Source: Elysia marginata (taxonomy: Eukaryota; Mollusca; Gastropoda; Plakobranchidae). From it: a stretch of DNA of 46,910 bases. The notes below the pieces were generated by a model. The model was not told the origin of the DNA, did not search any database, and was given only the letters and a program-made list of their open reading frames with translations. This document shows positions 1 to 15,000 of the stretch, piece after piece. The translations under genes were made by a program, and so were the position numbers. Position 1 is the stretch's first letter, and every line of letters begins with the position of its first letter. The stretch spans positions 49,666 to 96,575 of the forward strand of contig BMAT01007269.1 of assembly GCA_019649035.1 (NCBI GenBank), in the 5' to 3' direction.

Positions 1-840
1 AACAAGGGAACCTACTCTATTAATCTGTTTCCAGACTGCAAGTTGTTACGTCCTCTTAAGTTTATAGTATTGCTAATGGAGCAAAGATTGTAGCACCGCT
101 TACATGTATACATGTTTTTATGTTTAATGCTGCACAAAATTTCCTTTGGGACAATAAAGTATTACCTCAGTTATCTTAATTGCAGCATACTGAGTCCAAA
201 ACGCAAAGCACTGAGTCAGGCCGCTAATTTATTTATATTCTGGGACATATGACAATTGACAAAAAATGTTATTCTGATCATGTTCCACATGCGATAACAA
301 ATAAATGTACATATCACTCAAAGTGAAAGCTCAAATCATGCAATGCTGGTTTGTTTTTGCTATGCTTTGCTTCAGAAGTGATTTTTAACCAATAAAGTGT
401 GCTGAGCTGATGTATAGGCTTTGATGTGAGAACAGTTGGTGCATCAAGTCGATCAGTGGGCTCTAAGCCTCCTGGGTAAGTTCTGCACCCAGCCAATCAG
501 CTTCAGGGGAAGATTCCCTTTTAACTCAAATTTTTGCACCCTTTTCATAGTAATCATACCAGATGATTAAGAACGGGGAATAACCTCTTACAACATCAAC
601 CAATAAATGCAGGGGAAAATTTTCCATGGTTGGCTGCCCCACAATGTGATTACTGACCATATGCTAATTTACAATTAATTACAACTGATACCCTATACAC
701 CTATGAGTCCATTAAGGGATGGGGCCGACGGGCTGGATGGAGAGGTGACAATTTTCACATGTCTCTATTACAAAGAATCTGACATACCCCTTCTATCTAA
801 TTTTCGTCTGCTTCAATGTATTACTGCTATCTTTACAGCA

Positions 841-859
841 GATATATATATATATATAG
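841..859. repeat. AT dinucleotide microsatellite
   Basis: An uninterrupted alternating AT run, followed closely by a degenerate TTA/ATT-rich tract. Confidence 0.85.
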
Positions 860-2385
860 ATTGACAACCTGATATGGTAGTTATTATCATCATTATTATT
901 ATTATTGTTATATTTGGTGTTGCTGTTTCTATTATCTTTAGTATCAGTATCGCTACACTATTCTATTTTTGTTATTGCCACTATTATAATTATTATTGCT
1001 ATTAGTTGTATTGGTACTATTATTATCATCATAATATGATATTATCATTGATGAGAATACCATAAAGTATGTCACTAACATTGTTACTAGGTTAACTTGT
1101 TATCATTATAAAAGATGTTATCTTCTCTAATTAATGATTATAACCAAATTTGGCTATATGACTGTAATGAAACACAGCCACTGTCCTCTTTCCGGCCTCC
1201 TGTAATGTCTGTCTCCAGTTTTATAAATGAAAAAAAACCAAAGCACAGAAATTTCATTGGTAAAAAAGATAAAGAATCGGAGATACATGGGGTATCTGTG
1301 AGTAGGATTTAGTAGGCCATGGTTGCAAGATTAAGACAACTTCTAACTAACTAAGTTTACAACTGACATGTCATGATAACCCCACCCAAGAGACCTTACA
1401 TGCATATCCATGTGAAGGGGTTGTTCCCACAAAGACCTGTGAGGTCTTAACCAGCAGTCATATTTATAACTAGTTCCAGTCCCCTGTCAATCAGTGTTAG
1501 AAGAAAGTTCTCCCCTGCCAATTAAAGTGAAATGATAACATTTTCCTGCAGTGTTACTGTTAGCATGTTCTGAAAAGATAAGGGAATGGGGTACACTACA
1601 GGGTTGAAGGGGCAGACGTTAACTTTGAGAGCGTTTGGACCAAACAGCTTTATGAAGGTGCTAGTAGACTGTAACATTTCAAGGGATATTGTGTTTAACC
1701 AGATTTGGACCAATGGATAGTCTGCAAACAGCAAATATTGCACTTAGAAGCAGATTGCTGATCACAATTCGAATCACCAAATCAATGAAGATGCTGACCA
1801 TATAGACTCGACTTAAAACTAATATGACATAATGAAACCCAAAACATAAAAACATAAACAAGAAGAGATAGATCTAGATTCTATTTACAGTATTTAGGTT
1901 TAATTTTTTTCAAGTTAGATTTAATAAATAATGGATATTTAATAATAAATATCGCTTAACACCACCTAGCTGGATGCTGTGGACTTTCAACTTTCACTTT
2001 TACTATTATTGCTTTAACTTTACCCAGAGTGGTGCCCCTTGAGAGGAAACAGCTGATTGGTTAGGGTTGTGATGGAAGTATCAGGAGGGCGACGGATGCG
2101 ACGGGCAAAAGCTATCTTTAGCTAAGGCGTTTGGTGCTTTCAACATTGATCAGCTGAACATAAACTTTTAGTTCAGAAGCAAAACAACCCACAGGGAGAC
2201 CAACAGAGAATATATATAAAAAAAACGAAAATAGTACTGACAAAAATAATAAAGGGTCAAAGTCACAACTTGAATTTTATGGACTACCGTACCGGTATAC
2301 CTGTAAAAGAAGATTGATAAAAATGAAAAGGCTAATAGAATAATAAAAACGGAGAGGAGGAAGAGATAGATAGATAAATAAATAA

Positions 2386-2388
<3 letters not shown>

Positions 2389-2432
<44 letters not shown>
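2389..2432. repeat. AG dinucleotide microsatellite
   Basis: About 22 AG units, preceded by imperfect GATA and AAATA repeats. It lies about 600 bases upstream of the VPS11 start codon. Confidence 0.95.
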
Positions 2433-2434
<2 letters not shown>

Positions 2435-3009
2435 GCAATGTTCTTGAGTTGATGTGGACTAAAATAGAAAAAAATGATTTGTTGTCAATATAATATAAAA
2501 TTCTTTATAATTGTTGTAGTAACACACAAATAATTTGCTGGTCTCGCCAATACATTTGAAGATTTACCTCGGCAAGTTAAATTGTTAAGATTTGAAATAA
2601 TTTCCTCGTTAAAGGTAATTCATCCATAGAACCAGGCCTCTGTTTAGCTAGTTTGAAGGTGCACCAATGCATATTTCACCATCTTTTTCCTCCTCTCCTT
2701 GACAATTTTGTTGAATACGAAAATTACATTTGAAGTATTAATTTTTGGTAAACTAGCCAACACCAAAGACAGTCTGTGACTGTGATAGCACCATTCTGTA
2801 CCCTTTATTTACATACCTCTATTTTGGTCCTTTTTCTTTCTTTCATTCGTGTCCTATTTCTCTCAAAATGCCATTAGGCCTATGGCTGGCCTGCCCAAGT
2901 TGTTGCTGTACACAAACTTGGCTTCACAGGGCTCCACCCACTGACTTCTATCTTTCTAGATGAAGTGTAATGAGGCTCCACCGTTGGGCTCCAGTTTCTA
3001 ATCACCTCC

Positions 3010-3048
3010 ATGCCTACAACCAAAACAAGATGGCGTTCTTACAGGTAG
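3010..3048 (+). promoter_or_regulatory. Possible upstream ORF overlapping the VPS11 start
   Basis: An ATG lies 20 bases before the VPS11 ATG and in another frame. In the unspliced sequence it ends at TAG 3046-3048. In the spliced mRNA it would run into exon 2 and stop there after 23 codons. It matters only if the transcription start lies upstream of 3010, which is not known. Confidence 0.3.
3030..3044 (+). CDS. VPS11: VPS11 exon 1 (residues 1-5)
   Basis: Encodes MAFLQ, followed by a GTAGGC donor. It is only 15 coding bases long and is recognised by continuity with the exon 2 motif WRRFNFFDK. Phase 0. Confidence 0.92.
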
Positions 3049-6000
3049 GCGTCCACTTCTCAGTGTTATTACCAGCCTAATCCTTGGTTAAAAATCATAT
3101 GAGCTTTCATAGACCAATTCTTTACTGGGTGGGAAAGAGCCCTGGCTCTTGTGAAGGGCCAGAATCTGTGTCATAGCTTTAATTAGTTTTTTTTTATAAG
3201 TTTAACGTCCCTTATACATTAGACGGGATAATCCTGGCATTGGCCCGCTGACAGAACAGACGAAATGAATGATAACCCGTTTTTAACACCAGCGGGCCGA
3301 TCCCTGGATTAAGCCCATTAGACAACTTTATTAGGATTAGGAATACAAAGCTCTAAATCTTGATCTAGATCTAGGCCTGGTCCTTTCTATTACTAATTTA
3401 TAAGTAATATACTTAAATTTAGAGATAGCCCTAAACTAGATTCTATCATGCCTGACTCTAGGTATTATTGCACTCTAGTCTAATACCCAACTCACACCCA
3501 GGCACAAGTGACTGTTTTTCTGATTTATCTAGATTTTGTTAAGGCTGAAAACAATTCTGTAACACTAACAGTAACTTGTGTAAGTTGTAGGCCTTTAGCT
3601 AATTTAGTTACACTTACAGTGTTACTAACTCTCTTTTAGTTTTAATCATCGCAAATTGATAGTATTTATAAGAGATATTAATTAATGAATATGGCATTAT
3701 GGGGTTTTTCCCCATATCTTTTCTGTAAAGGAACGTAAGTCTAGATTTCATGCCTTCATTTTGTCCGAGAATGGGTGTTAGAGTGCAACTTTACCATTTT
3801 AAAAATTGCACTCTAACACCCATCCTACACCCAGGCGTAAGAAAATGTTTTTCTGATAGATTTTGCTAAGCTGAAAACGAATCTGTAAGTTTTTTATTGT
3901 TGAAAATCGATAGTTTTAGAGGTATTTAAAAGCGATAAATATGGGTTTTCACTCTTTGGGATAATCCTGCAATTGGCCTGCTGGCGAGACCGACTAAATG
4001 AAGGAAATGGCAACCCATTTTTAACACCAGGGAGCCAATCGCAGGATAAAGCCATCCGCAGGATAAAGCCATCTTTTCTGTACACAGTGCAGGGACATAA
4101 CTCTAGATTTCATGCCTTCATTTCGTCCGAGAATGGGTGTTAGAGTGCAATTTTACTAGACTCTATATATATAACAAAACCCTCAAAAAACAACAAACAA
4201 AACCTAAAAAATAAAGCATGGCAGAATCTAGTTTTCTATGCTACCGAATAGAGGGATGAGGGTACAAGGCCTACTGACAAGCTGTCCTCTGGCTCCTTTG
4301 TCTAATCTAAAGGAGATTTTGTTAATATTTTTATGTACCGTACCTCATAAAGCCCCATCACCTATAGATGTGGATTCTAATTTCTACCCTGGCTTGTAAA
4401 AAATTGGATATATATTATTTTTGAACTAGTTCAAATCATGTTTCTCACTTTAAAATTTTTTTGTTTTGTTATTGCAGTGGAGACGATTCAATTTCTTCGA
4501 CAAAGAAGCTGTAAAAAATCCAGCGACTGATCAAGTTTTTGACTTATTGAAGGTAGAAGTTTAAACATTTTGAACGAAACAAGAAGGCTCAAAACAATTC
4601 AATCTGAAGGAAAATGTGCATGCCATGAATTTATTGTAACATTTACATTAACTCTATAGCAAAGGCCATACGCTGTCAACGTCCGGTGCAACAATTTATA
4701 TCTACGGTTGGGTGCTGCCAGTGTCCGATGTATAGTCAAAACAAGAAGAGTAGAAAGATCATGTACGAATAAAATTGTGAAATAGTTTGGCCCCCAAAGT
4801 TGATTGTAGTAGAATGAACTTCCGAGATAAGCTACATTTTTTAAAACTGTTTTAGCAATTTGTGAAGTGATCTAGAAGTTAAAACGGTATATATATGTAG
4901 ATCTAGGCTTAGATTTAGATCTATAAAAATTACGCGCAGAAGTATGAGATAATTACATGATTAAAGAGTTAAACTTAATTTTAAAGGAAGAACTTTTTAT
5001 CAGCCGCTAAACAGAATGTGGAAAGTGTACTTGCTCTATAGTTACAGTATAATTATTAAAAACTTTTTGTAGTGAAATATATTGTATAACTTTTGAAAAA
5101 TGCTGTATATTACTTTAAAAATAAAACTTTTATCTTCCAATAAATTTTTTTCAAAGATTGCAATCCTAGATGTGAAATGTAAATAATTGAATATTGACTG
5201 GTGTCTTACTTAAAAAATACACAGAAAGAATAAAATTATAAAAGGAACAAAAGTAATCCAAATCTTCTAAACAATGTTTGTTGAGGTCAAGAAACCCTAC
5301 AGAGCCCATGTATTCATTTTAGAATGATTAAAGCAGCAATTGTGCAGTCTGTGTAATTCACCTTAAATTTCTGTTTAGATTTGTTGTTATGCATCATGTT
5401 GTAAAACAATCACTGGTTCTCTTCCCAGGATGTTAACGTGTCAGCATGCACCAGTGGAAGGGGACAGTTGGTCGTGGGAGATTTTGAAGGCAACCTTTAC
5501 TTTATCAACCGTCAGATGGAACTTACAGCGTTCCGTGCTTATGAAATTCGAGTCACACATCTCACACAGCTCAAACAGCACAATTTGCTTATCAGTATTG
5601 GGGTAATAAATGAGAACTATGCCTATATTTAAGGCTGTGAAAAAAGGTCGCGATTTTGTCGTTTGTGATGGTGGACAAAATATTTTAAAGCATAGCAAAG
5701 AAAATAGGGCTGTCATAAAAAAGCTGTTGCCTTGTATCCCTCTCAAACAAAATCATTTAGTAATGCTCAAAAATTTATCAAAAAAGACCTTATGGTTTAA
5801 AAGATGCGAAAGAAAACTATAATTGAAAATCTGTCGGTTGTGATGCAGGAAAAAAAATTTTGTCCTGCATCACAACTGAATGATTTTGAGTGCGTCCATT
5901 TCTATTCTACATTTCTTCACCAATTCACTTAAAATTTCTGACAAAACATTGTGACGCAATTTAAGAAAACCACATCATCACATCATCATGACAATATTGT

Positions 6001-9000
6001 TAGTTTCTATGTTATTTCTAAAAATACATGATTCCCCCATCACAACCGACATATTTATGAAGTTTTGTCACAGTCTCATTTTTAAAGCGAGAGGCCATTG
6101 AAAAGAAACATTAGCTGCCATAATTCTTTGCCATGTTCCCAACAGTAGATCTCTTTATAAATTGTAATTGTTACAAATGAAAATACTATTATTTTTTATA
6201 AAATGTTAGGCATGCAGGCAGAGGAAGCCAAAGAGAGATTATGTTTAATAGGATGCAACTCAATTACGCTATGAGCATTTACTCTAGAGATCAAGAATCA
6301 TGGAGAGATTTGATTTCCAACAATATGATGCAAGGTATCTGATGATGGGGATGTTTACGTCAATGCCTGTTTAAAAACAAGTAATATCAATAAAGAACTC
6401 AGCATCTGTTACTTTGCAGTGGAAATTGCAGCAGTGGCACTTAAGTGCTTGATATGTACTACTTTTTGTCCGCCCTTTTCTGCAAAACCTTGTAGACTTA
6501 TTTTTATCTCTCCTATTTTTAGTCACTCTTCCTTGTTTTCTTTATCACCCCGTCTACATTTTATAAATCACTCTGGTAATCTGTTATAAATGCTCAACGT
6601 AAGCATGTTTCCAGCACTTTTCTATTTCTGCTTCTAGGTTTGCTTAAATTTCAACCAAAGGGCATTTTGTTTTAACTGTTAATGTGTTATTCCTTAAAAA
6701 ATTAACTCTAAATACTTTTGTTTCTGTTGATCAATATCAGGCTTTTCCTGGATACAATGAATTGAAATTCTTGCTGAGATTTAACAATATTACTAGAGAT
6801 TGGCATTCATTGGGCCAAACTTGTCAGAACTTTTTCATTTTATAAGACTGCAATAAAAGAATTTTTTTTGTATAAATTCTTTCCATTTAAATAAATGTCC
6901 AAGAAAAACAAGCTATAAGTCGAGGAGAAAGCGGCAAGTCTTTGTCTCTACATCTGTCCACATTTTGAATTGAAATAGTACAGATTCAGTTTACACTTAT
7001 GAGATGATGATAAGATAAGATAAGATGAATCTTTATTCGTCCCAGTGGGAAATTTGTCTTGGACAGCGTTTCATTACATATATAAGTTTATGACAAACAT
7101 TTCATTTTTCCACACATGTACATACTTAAAAATAAAGTTTAACATTTGTACATTACAACGTATTCTATAAATACATCCTATTGCATACATTAAATAGGAT
7201 ATCGTTGTAAAATTGCCTAACGTTCCAGTTGCCTATGTATCGCAAGACTTAAGTCTTCTCAGTAGCGCAGATGCAGATGGAATAAAGGACCTTCGGTATC
7301 TCTCTGTTTTTGCAATTGGCTGTATGATCTTGCCACTATGAGAGGATAGGAGGAACTTAAATTAACGGATGGGTTAGTTCTTTTAGAATTGTTTTAGCTT
7401 TCTTCACAACGTGGTCTTCAGGCAGGCAATCTATTGGTGAAAGTGTTCTTTTTACAATCTTTTCAGACTTCCTTATTAATCTGTTTATCCTCTCTTTATC
7501 TTTTGTCATGATCGACGATCCCCAGCAATTTATACCATAGGTGATGATGCTTTCAATTGTGGCTGTATAAAACAAGAGAAGAATTTCAGGATTGACTTTA
7601 AACGACCTTAATTTTCGTAGAAAGTATAGCCTTTGGTTAACCTTTTTACAAATCTTATGATGAAATCCTGAGGCCTGTTTAGAAATTCCAGAGTATCATT
7701 TGACAAATATGAACTTGTTGCCAACATGAGTTTGTGCCATCAATAAAATGATCATTAAAAATATTTAAATCCTATTTTTTTTTTTTTTTTAGCTAAAACG
7801 GATTTTCATAATTTGCTTCTCTGTGGGATGACTGTTTTTGAGATAAATTATTTTCATTGCCATTAAATTATTAAACTACCAGAAAGAATTTTATAAACAG
7901 CAATATATTATTTAAACTTTATGATTCTTTACACAGGAAGATGAACAAGGTATTAACCCTCTGATCAAAGTTTGGAACCTGGACAAGGTAATGATTCTTG
8001 TATACTTTTCAACAAATCAACAAAGTGAAATGGAGATCCTACTTCAATTTTCATTTTTATAACCACATATAATAACAACCTAAAAAATAAAACAAAACAA
8101 CCCACATTAACAAAATCAGCAAAAGGCGGACTGAGATTCAAATGGTAAAGTCAACAAAGAACTTAATTTTTACCTGCATTGTTTCTTAATTTTGGAATGC
8201 TGCTTTTTATGAGACCAATATTTATGAAATATTTTAAGAGTTATCATTATTTTATCAGAAATTTTTCCACATGGTTTTTTTTTAACCTTACCTATTTCTT
8301 GGTGGTATTTTGTTTAAAAAGAAAATTATGTTGGGAGCAGGATCTATGTGTTTTATATGTTACAGATGGAGCGTGGAAGTCCCACTTGTACTCGCCTAAC
8401 CCGAGCAATCCCAGGAAACAAACCCACACCTGTAAGTCTGACTGTCCAAATATAATTTTGTCTATACATATATTCCAGCACAAAAGCTAACGTTATTATT
8501 TATAAAAATGTCTAACTAAATTTTACTAGAACATGATGCATTATTTTTTCTGAAAATTTGATTCTGGCTGAGATGAAAATTTACTTCATGATGATATTCA
8601 AGCCTAAAACAGTTTTAAGGGCAGGTTCAGTTTCTAACTCCTATAGTTTTACTCTCATAAAAAAACTATCTCACAAATATTTTTTTTTTCCATATCCATC
8701 AAAGACTTTAAAAGTCATATGTATACAAGTCTTGAAATGTAGGTATGATCATTATCACGTAAAACTAGTTTGCATGTATAAATATGGAGAGAGAAATAAA
8801 TGCACTTCAAGATTAAAAGAAGCTGTAGAAAACAGAAAGGTAGAGTAGTTTTAGTTTTAGTCACAATATCTTACTCTTCAACTGCCTTGTTTTAATATTT
8901 ATATATATACATTAAGGATGTGTTAAACTGTTATCATTGAAAAAAAAAACTTATATTAAACAATTATGATGAACAAATTTATGCATGTTTGTATGTTTTT

Positions 9001-12000
9001 ATGATGATGATGTAAATATGAATTTCACATGCTCTGATCAATAAAAATATATCCAATCTTACCTTTTAACAAGGGATCTTCTTATCCACTACCATGAATT
9101 CTATCAAGTATGAATCTTATATGAAATGTTTTAAATTATATCACTTTAAGAAGTGACTGAAATATTTGAAGAGAAATTTTCTGACATCCTAAAATATTTC
9201 CTTTAAGTTAAAGGTTGATCTTACATTTGTACTTTTACAATATAACATAAAGAATTGACTTCCTTCTTCATTTTGTTTCTTTTTTTTTCAACAGGTGTCA
9301 GCTTTTGCTGTTCATGATAACCTCAATTTCATGGCTGTGGGTTTTGAAAATGGTGTTGTGCTTTTGTTTAAGGGGGATGTGACAAGAGAAAGGTAGTGTC
9401 TCAATTTTGGCGAAAGATTTGGATAAAAGATATTGTAGTTATGGGAACAAGGGAATGAACACTTACTTTGAAAAAAGTTTGACAAACCTTAAAAAAACCT
9501 CCACTGTTACAACTGTATGTCGTTAACAGAGAGCTAGTTTATGACAAAATTCAGGAGTCACAGACTGTAAATTAAACATTGTTTAAAAGACATTAAGAAA
9601 TTATTATTATATAATGAAGTTATCAATTCAAAATGAAAAATGCGAAAAAATGTTAATTTATATTTATTTTAAGCATAATTTAATTGATAAAGAAACTAAC
9701 TTTAGCAATGGATACATATTGAAAGATTGAGTAACTAATGTCCTAACTTGCCTCTTATTTCTGAACTTTGTGTTTCCTTTCCTTCATTTTTTAACTTTTG
9801 TATTTGTTTTTTTCCAATCTGTGAATATATTCTTTGTTACCAGAAAAAAGAACTAATGTTAATACTTGTTTAAATCACCAATCAATTTATATGTTACCTT
9901 GCTTATTGATTATTCTTTACTTTATAAACCATTAAGTATTATTGACATGATGCCTTAGTGTCTAATTCTTTATCACGGTGATTTAAGGCTCCTTATATTT
10001 GGACATCATATCTCATGTATTTATAATCATATTCTTTGTTTTGAAAGTTATGTGTTGATCATTGATACATATACAGGATTTAAATTTTACTTTGATTTTT
10101 GCTTATTCAGACACAGCAAGTCCAGAAATGTGTTTGAAGGAACAAAGCGAGTGACAGGATTGATCTTTAAAACCACAGGCAAAGATGTCATCCTTTTTGT
10201 TGTGACAGACAACTCCCTATATACTGTCAATATCACAGCAAAGGATACTCAGGTTTGTGAAACTTCTTATACAGAAAGAGGAGAGGGCAATGAGATTTGA
10301 AAGAGAAAAGGAAAGGAAGGGACAGACACAGACTAACAGACAGCAAAGTATAGAGAGAAGGTGGGTGGTTGACAGTCTAAAACAGAGAACCTAAATAACT
10401 TTTTACTTTTTTTGAGGCCTGTGCTACCTTGCTATGGATGACTGCCTGCCTAAATACAGGTTTTTTTAAAATTACCTAATATTTGTTTGCAGACATGATT
10501 TAATGATGAAATATTTAATGTTCTAATTTTTTTCTAGATGAAACTTGATGATACTGGTGCAAACCCTGGATGTGTTGTGATGACAGACGCTAGTCAAGAC
10601 AATCAGCTAGTTATTGGCAGACAAGATGTATGTTTGATTTTTTCTTATATGAGAAAAGGAGTTTAGTTAAGCATATTTTTATGTGAAGGATAGGTACGGT
10701 ATTGGCGTACTTTACATATGAAGCCCTCAAATATTTTTATTACTTTTAATGGAGCGCAACTGGCAAACAAATTGTTTTTAAATTTACATTGTGTATCTAT
10801 AGTTGAAAAATATGGAACAAAACTTTAAGTTAATTTTCTTTGCACACGTATCTGATTCAGATTTGATCTCAGTTGATAGTCATTTATTTTCCTAGAAATT
10901 GTTCAAGACAGTGGGATATTGCAGAAAACTAAAACAAAAAACATTTAACCCTCAACAAACAGCACTTCAACAAACATTATTGAAAATCTGAAAGAGGCGT
11001 ATACTGTTTTGTTGCGGTGTATACTAGTGCCAGTCCCCAAAAATTCTATCTGCTTTGTTTTGAACCTTTTGAAGTCTATCTATTAGATAATTTGGTATTT
11101 CTGCATAAAGAGAATGACAATAATCCAGCATGTTGGTTATGAAAGAATGTACAAGTAGTTGAGTAGTTCTGTGATCAATTAGTTCCCAAATTTTTCCAAT
11201 ATTTCTAAGAAAGATTGTAGTGTCAATTTTTAAAAACATGTTTGATTTGACTTTCTATACAAAAGTGAGCATCAAAGTGAAAACCAAGGTTTCTAACATT
11301 GTCACCTGTAGGTATAATTATTCTTTTTTCATTTATATTCATACTGTCTACTTCAGCTTTAATTTTACTTCTCTCCTTAGGTAAAGACCAGAAAAGCATT
11401 TTTTATGTTCTTATAGGTTTTGGTTTAATTTAACATCTTTAACTTTGCACATTCATATAGTCAAATTTCACTGATTTTTTAAATCATGAAAAAGTATTTG
11501 CTACTCTACCTGTAATTGTTCCAAAAAAAAAAAAACAACTATATTTCTTGTTTATTTCGTAATTCTGTGGTACTTCTTATTGAATCAGATATCAATGAGA
11601 GTTACAAATAATTTATTAGGGATGCCAAATTTCTGCTATTCTTTATCTTAGTTGAAGGAAACTCATGTTTTGAGATGATGCTTTCTGGCAAGAGATATAG
11701 AACACCAGCCTTCAAACGCCAGCTATACAACAAATAGATTATACTGGCCGCAGTTAGATTTTTAAACTCACAAAAACTTTTATGATGTCATCAATCCCTG
11801 TGATCTATTTACTACTTAAATATAACTTTCAACCGATTTCTACAAAAGTAATTCATTTTGATGTCAGCATTAATCTTTTAAGATCTATTTACCTCCTAGT
11901 TTATCCAAGTTTAATGAATTTTATCACCAGAGTGCAATATTTTTGTAATATATTATGTTTACTACATGTATCTACTAAGAGACATGATGTGTACATTTTT

Positions 12001-15000
12001 ACCTGATTGGTTTAATTTGTATTTTTCTATGTTAATTATATACTTTCCTGCTTTTTTAACGTTCTGAAAAGATGAGTTTCCAATGTATTTCTATATATTT
12101 GGACAAGAAACTATTCTTATTCTTTTATCAAAACAAAAATCACTTGGCACATCTTGTGTCTATGACATTTGTTTCTTGTGAGATGCAGTGCTTGCTTTCT
12201 TTTTCTTTTTTTTTTTTCAAACCAGTTAACACCAAATGATGAATAATTCACCAGAGAAAAAAAATTTTTTCCAGGCTGTTTATTTTTACCAGCCTGATGG
12301 ACGTGGGCCCTGCCTGGCATTTGAGGGAGTCAAACTTCAACTTCATTGGTTCAGGGGTTACCTCATTGTTGTGGGTAAAGACAACAAAGCAATGCCCAGA
12401 GCCCCTGTGCTGTGAGTCTTAACGAACATAAATATACCAATATTTGTTAAACTCGATTAAAAAATAATCCTGTAATCAGCAAAAACAGGAGAGTGTTATT
12501 GACCAGCACAGCTTACTGGTGCTAAAGGGTGAGAGCAGGCCCAAGGTAAAGCAGCCAACAGTTTTTGTACACAGGAGAATTTTTTAAAAAATACAGTCGG
12601 AAACGGGAAATCAGGAATTTCTGTGAAATTGGGAAAAATCCCAGGGAACAGAATTTTTTCTATCTAAAGTCATCGTGAAAATCGGGAAATTTTACCTGCC
12701 TAATCGGGAAAAAAATCTGTGAATGACTGTCAATATCAAGTGTTGACGGCATGTTATTTGCGGTTTAGACATAGGGAAAGCGCATCACTCAGGCGTTATA
12801 AATGAATTAGCACACAGGTATTCGATAAATGTTTGCTCTGTGCTTAGGCGACGTTTAGCAAGATGCTTGGGAGGGGTGTCGAGAAGTCTAACTGCCACGC
12901 GACGGTCTCACGGGTCACTTCATTCCAGGTAGACATTGGTCAAGCTGTGTTTGATCTAATGGGTAATCTGGCAAATGGTAGACACGCGCCAGGCATGGTG
13001 CAAACAAAGTGGGTTTTTAAGAAAGAGCATTATTTTCTGTGTTTATTTTGTAAAGTTGTAAAATGTTGACCTCTGCGTGTAAGTAGACTCAGTGAAAGTG
13101 TATAAAATTGTGGCTAAAAATCTAGAGCTTTTATTCATTCAACAACACTCAATGTGAAAGATGGCTTGTCTTTTGATGTTAAACTCCCTCCCTACTCTTA
13201 TTCTTTTTCTTACNNNNNNNNNNNNNNNNNNNNNNNNNNNNNNNNNNNNNNNNNNNNNNNNNNNNNNNNNNNNNNNNNNNNNNNNCCACAAACACTCTTC
13301 CTTCTCTCCTCTGTCTTTTAACTTCTCCCTCTCTCTGACTATGTCTCCATCTCTTCTTTCCCTCTCTCTCTTACTCTGTCTGTCTCTCTCTGTTCTCTCT
13401 CTCTCTCTGCCTGAGTTTTACATTTATTTCCACGAGAGGTCCAATTTTTAGTAATAAATGCAAAGACCCAGAAAATCGGGAAAACCCGGATAATCGGGAA
13501 AAGATGCCTTCTCCCGAAATTTCCCGATTAAGCGGGTCCGACTGTATTTTGCAAATAAAAAATTATGTAGTTTTTGCCTTACCAATAATAAAATGCTTTC
13601 TTTTTTTCTACTGCCATTTTTTTCAATCTGATTTCATAAAACAAAGATTTTATTAGAATTTCAACCTCTGTAAAAAAAAAAATCATGAGAAAACTTTCCC
13701 TTGTACAGGTAGCATCTGAATGGAATCTTTATATTTTTATCAAATAGAATCAATTTAACCCTTTAACAGCATGAAATCTGTATTATCTTATAAGCTCCAT
13801 AAATCTCATCTAAGCAAAAACTCCTATTTAAAAAAAAGCTGACCCTTTGTTTTCCTTCAAAATAGCTGAAGATTTGCAACAATGCAAATTTTCTATTTAA
13901 TGTTTGGGAAGCCGCAAAGGTATTATGAGCTATCCAGATTAGTTAAAAAAAATTGAAGGGCCATTTTGTTAAATTACAAGTTTTATTGTTAATGTAGAGA
14001 ATGCCTCAAAGACATGGAATATAAATTGAAAAGCCATGTATTTCTACTGAATAACCATATATTTCTACCTATTGGCTTTCTTGTTAAAAATGTTATGTTA
14101 TTTAAAATCATTTTGCTTCCATCCCAGGGGACCCCATGGCATGGAGATGAATACAGTGACAGTGTATGACATACAAAACAAGTTTATTGCATACTCTGCA
14201 CCATACCCTGAAGTGATAGATGTGATGTGTGAGTCAGGATCCATCTTTATATTCACTGGTGACAGGAAGGTAAGAAAGAAATAAAAAAGATCTTGGTTAA
14301 GTATAACTAAGGTTATTTCAATATTACACATATGAATATCACCATTTTCTGCTCGTCAGAAGTTACCAAAACACTGTCTCATATGATGGAATTTTATCCA
14401 GTAATTGGTATGAAGGCCAATATTGAATGTACTTCAGATTTTCAGTCACATTAGGAAGTGAAGATCAACATTTAATATAAAGTAACAAAAAACACACACA
14501 CACACAAAAAAAAAAGAAACAATCATGGATAATTATGAACCTTTTACATTGGAACAGTCCATATTGACTTTGGAGCAGAGCGTGCAATAAACTTGATTTG
14601 TATATCATAGATGGTCACTGCATTCATCTCCATGCTCCCTGGGAAAGATGCAAAATGATTTTAAAAATCATAATCAGGTGTATTAGGTTTCAAGAGACAA
14701 AATAGTAATCATTCTAATATGTGCATATACCAAAAATTAGTTAATCTTAAAAATAAATACATCTTTTAATAGTTTTATGACAGCAAAAAATATTAACCTG
14801 TTGGTCTTCATACCCAGTCACAAGACATTTTCTAAAATTTGTCCATTTGTAAATTAATACATTTCTGGAATAGATAGTCTTTTTCAAGCAATGGGATGGT
14901 TTTTATTTAATGGTTATTTGTTCAGCTAAGTTGATCAATTCGTGAATGATACATGCCAAAAAGAGAATTTTCTTTAATTCATTGCCCCAAATTTCAGCTG

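Larger units (their letters stand above)
1..3029. other. Upstream intergenic region of VPS11
   Basis: No convincing gene was recognised here. The stretch holds an AT dinucleotide run (about 841-859), a TTA/ATT-rich tract (about 885-1045) and an AG microsatellite (2389-2432). Two short open stretches on the minus strand (314-496 and 1522-1861) could be terminal exons of an upstream minus-strand gene, but they match no family I know. The final 100 bases must contain the VPS11 promoter or 5' UTR; no clear TATA box is visible. Confidence 0.5.

Noticed and set aside
1522..1861. Minus-strand open frames upstream of VPS11
   Set aside because: They might be a terminal exon of another gene, but there is no conserved motif and the two frames overlap without a clear splice site.
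8179..8848. Two plus-strand open frames of about 100 codons in introns 4-5
   Set aside because: The first crosses exon 5 in a different frame from the conserved VPS11 sequence; both are AT-rich with no recognisable domain.
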